A model generated the notes under the pieces. It was not told the DNA's origin, did not search any database, and saw only the letters and a list, made by a program, of their open reading frames with translations. Both the position numbers and the translations under genes were made by a program. Shown here piece by piece: positions 62,868 to 64,000 of a DNA stretch of 64,000 bases. Position 1 is the stretch's first letter; each line of letters opens with the position of its first letter. Source of the DNA: Halopelagius longus (GTDB lineage: Archaea > Halobacteriota > Halobacteria > Halobacteriales > Haloferacaceae); assembly GCF_900100875.1 (NCBI RefSeq), contig NZ_FNKQ01000001.1:1054001-1118000 (forward strand), read 5' to 3'.

Positions 62868-63056
62868 TCAGTGACAGGTGACGCCCGCCGCGTGCCGGAA
62901 GTTGTGCATCGAATCGTGCACCATCGGCTCCTGCACGAACAGCAGTGCGAACCCGAGCGCGACGACGAGAGCGAGTCCGGTAGCCATCTGCGCCGGGGTC
63001 AGTTCCGCGCGAGCCTGTTCGATACGACCGTGAACGGTGTTGTTGGCAGTCGCCAT
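62868..63056 (-). CDS. cbtB: Cobalt transporter subunit CbtB
   Basis: 62 residues: one membrane helix (MATGLALVVALGFALLFVQ) and a His-rich ending HDSMHNFRHAAGVTCH that fits the CbtB metal-binding tail. ATG 63056 (MATANNTVHG) is chosen. First gene of the cobalt uptake set; two inverted repeats lie upstream. Confidence 0.88.
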   Translation of the reverse strand: MATANNTVHGRIEQARAELTPAQMATGLALVVALGFALLFVQEPMVHDSMHNFRHAAGVTCH

Positions 63057-63066
63057 TCTAAACCAC

Positions 63067-63098
63067 ACTTGCACAACAACAAGTAGATTTGTAAATCT
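63067..63098 (-). promoter_or_regulatory. Palindromes upstream of cbtB
   Basis: An ACTTG/CAAGT repeat (63067-63084) directly joins a perfect AGATTTGTAAATCT palindrome (63085-63098), about 11-42 bp before the cbtB start, covering the place of the TATA box. A repressor controlling cobalt uptake could bind here. Its sequence differs from the palindrome before cbiT. Confidence 0.45.
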
Positions 63099-63107
63099 TC
63101 CGAGTGT

Positions 63108-63125
63108 GCGAAACCTAGGTTTCGC
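63108..63125 (-). terminator. 18-bp perfect palindrome at the end of the vWA gene
   Basis: Perfect self-complementary repeat (arms GCGAAACC and GGTTTCGC around TA) covering the last codons and stop of the chelatase-like gene and the following bases. Could act in termination before cbtB, or as a protein site for cbtB. Confidence 0.35.
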
Positions 63126-64000
63126 GAGCGGCGCCGACGGCGGCGTCTATCCGTTCGGCCGAGAGCGCCGAGAGCGGAACGCGTTCGCCGCCCGTCTCGT
63201 CGGCGATCGTGCCCGTCAGTCCGGCTCTGTCGTCGTCGCCGGCGTCCACGACGACGACGTGCGCGCCGAGTTCGGTCAACCGCCGCGCGGCCGCGCGCGT
63301 CTCGCGGACCGGACTCCCCTCCGCGACGTTCGCCCGCCCGTCGGTGACCAGGACGACGACGCCTGCGGCCGGGTCGGCGCGTTCGAGCACGTCGCCGGCG
63401 GTCCGGAGTCCGGCGGGGAGGGGCGTCCGGTCGCCCGTCGGCAGGTCCTTCAGGTGCCGGGCGGCGAGGGTGACGCTGTTCGTCGGCGGGAGGAGGACGT
63501 CCGCCTCGTCGCCGGCGAAGGCGACGAACGCGACTTCGTCGCGCTTTTGGTACGCGTCTTTCAGGAGTTCGAGCACGGTTCCCTTCGCCGCGCGCATCGC
63601 GGGCAGCATCGACGCGCTGGCGTCGACGGCGAACAGCACGAGCGCCGAGGCGTCGCTCCGACGGACGGACTGACGCAGGTCGCGCGACTCGACGGACGGC
63701 GCCCCGCGGGCGGTCGCCGCGCGAACCGACGCCGCGGCGTCGATGCCCCGGTTCGAATCCGCGCGCTGACTTCGTACGCGGGCCCCCTCGTCGTCCACGC
63801 TCGGCCGCGTTCGCGACCGAGACCCGCCCCCCGCTTTCCCCCGTTCGACGGCCTCCGGCGCGGACAGGTCGGGGGCGGCCGCCTCCCCCACGCCGGCGCG
63901 GGACTGCCCCGGCACTATCGGGGTACCCTCCGTTTGCTCGTCGCTCTCGCCCGATTCTCCGTCGCTTTCGTCCGTCTCCCCGTCGCTCCCGTCGGTGTTC
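63115..64000 (-). CDS. vWA-domain chelatase-like subunit (ChlD/CobT type), 5' end missing
   Basis: At least 295 residues; the start lies past the window end (a GTG at 63915 reads in frame but the frame stays open up to 64000). An acidic, Ser/Gly/Asp-rich linker is followed by a von Willebrand A domain with MIDAS DASASM (LFAVDASASMLPAMRA), then the T/D loop VVVLVTDGRANVAEGS. Such vWA subunits work with AAA+ subunits in magnesium or cobalt chelation; the neighbours suggest cobalt. Its stop lies 58 bp before cbtB on the same strand. Confidence 0.8.
   Translation of the reverse strand, partial: NTDGSDGETDESDGESGESDEQTEGTPIVPGQSRAGVGEAAAPDLSAPEAVERGKAGGGSRSRTRPSVDDEGARVRSQRADSNRGIDAAASVRAATARGAPSVESRDLRQSVRRSDASALVLFAVDASASMLPAMRAAKGTVLELLKDAYQKRDEVAFVAFAGDEADVLLPPTNSVTLAARHLKDLPTGDRTPLPAGLRTAGDVLERADPAAGVVVLVTDGRANVAEGSPVRETRAAARRLTELGAHVVVVDAGDDDRAGLTGTIADETGGERVPLSALSAERIDAAVGAARET

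Noticed and set aside
1-64000. CRISPR arrays, rRNA genes, transposases
   Set aside because: No regularly spaced repeats, no rRNA-like sequence and no transposase or integrase motifs found on reading.

Overview
The window is about 64 kb of GC-rich, acidic-protein-encoding chromosome from a haloarchaeon. Supporting signs are a proteasome alpha subunit, GatE, archaeal Elp3, MptE, twin-arginine lipoproteins, many small zinc-ribbon or haloarchaea-only proteins, leaderless-looking TATA promoters and a strong bias for GAC/GAG-rich coding. The gene set resembles the Haloferax/Halogeometricum branch, but I cannot fix the genus. Apart from one tRNA-Glu and a few intergenic signals it is densely packed with protein genes on both strands. 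There are no rRNA genes, CRISPR arrays or recognisable transposases.

Layout. 0-7.4 kb: end of a GNAT gene, a MscS channel, the tRNA-modifying Elp3, an S1/OB/DHH (RecJ-like) protein, a YIP1 membrane protein and thymidine kinase. 7.7-12.4 kb: a poly-gamma-glutamate (PGA) locus with a Tat-exported PGA hydrolase convergent to a translationally coupled pgsC-pgsB pair; PgsB is an unusual four-part fusion. 12.6-18.6 kb: a nine-PAS histidine kinase, MutY, a small conserved gene and BolA. 18.6-23.0 kb: a complete sugar ABC transporter. 23.4-32.2 kb: fumarase, a zinc-ribbon protein, GatE, two DUF2249 proteins, an HtpX-like protease, a MaoC hydratase, a TrmJ-type methyltransferase, a CxxC protein and dihydropteroate synthase. 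32.3-34.2 kb: a 34-residue ORF abutting mptE, then a membrane protein with zinc-ribbon cysteines. 34.5-37.0 kb: a photolyase remnant, a PfpI-family protein and two tandem superoxide dismutases. 37.1-50.2 kb: mixed genes including thyA-DHFR, a CPA1 antiporter, a UPF0339 protein beside an alpha-type proteasome subunit, an amidohydrolase, a tandem pair of small membrane proteins, a DMT exporter and a HTH regulator. 50.3-51.5 kb: tRNA-Glu(CTC) followed by a lower-GC metallo-beta-lactamase gene bounded by an imperfect copy of the tRNA 3' end, suggesting a small integrated element. 51.6-64 kb: an anaerobic-type (early cobalt) cobalamin cluster: a divergent regulator, then cbiT-cbiL-cbiF-cbiG-cbiH-cbiH-ferredoxin-unknown-cbiX-DUF3209-PQQ propeller on the plus strand, and a converging minus-strand set of a vWA chelatase subunit, CbtB, CbtA and a [2Fe-2S] ferredoxin.

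How the parts work together. The cobalamin block supplies cobalt uptake (CbtAB), insertion (CbiX; the vWA chelatase subunit may belong to a second chelatase) and the ring methylations and contraction (CbiL, H, F, G, T). folP, mptE, thyA and DHFR supply the pterin/folate and thymidylate pathway, with thymidine kinase as salvage. PgsBC and the hydrolase probably make and trim an anionic exopolymer. The most interesting items for follow-up are the PgsB fusion, the tRNA-Glu element, the cysteine-rich tail of one CbiH, the LAGLIDADG-like protein of the cobalamin operon, the palindromes around its regulator, and the tiny ORF in front of mptE.
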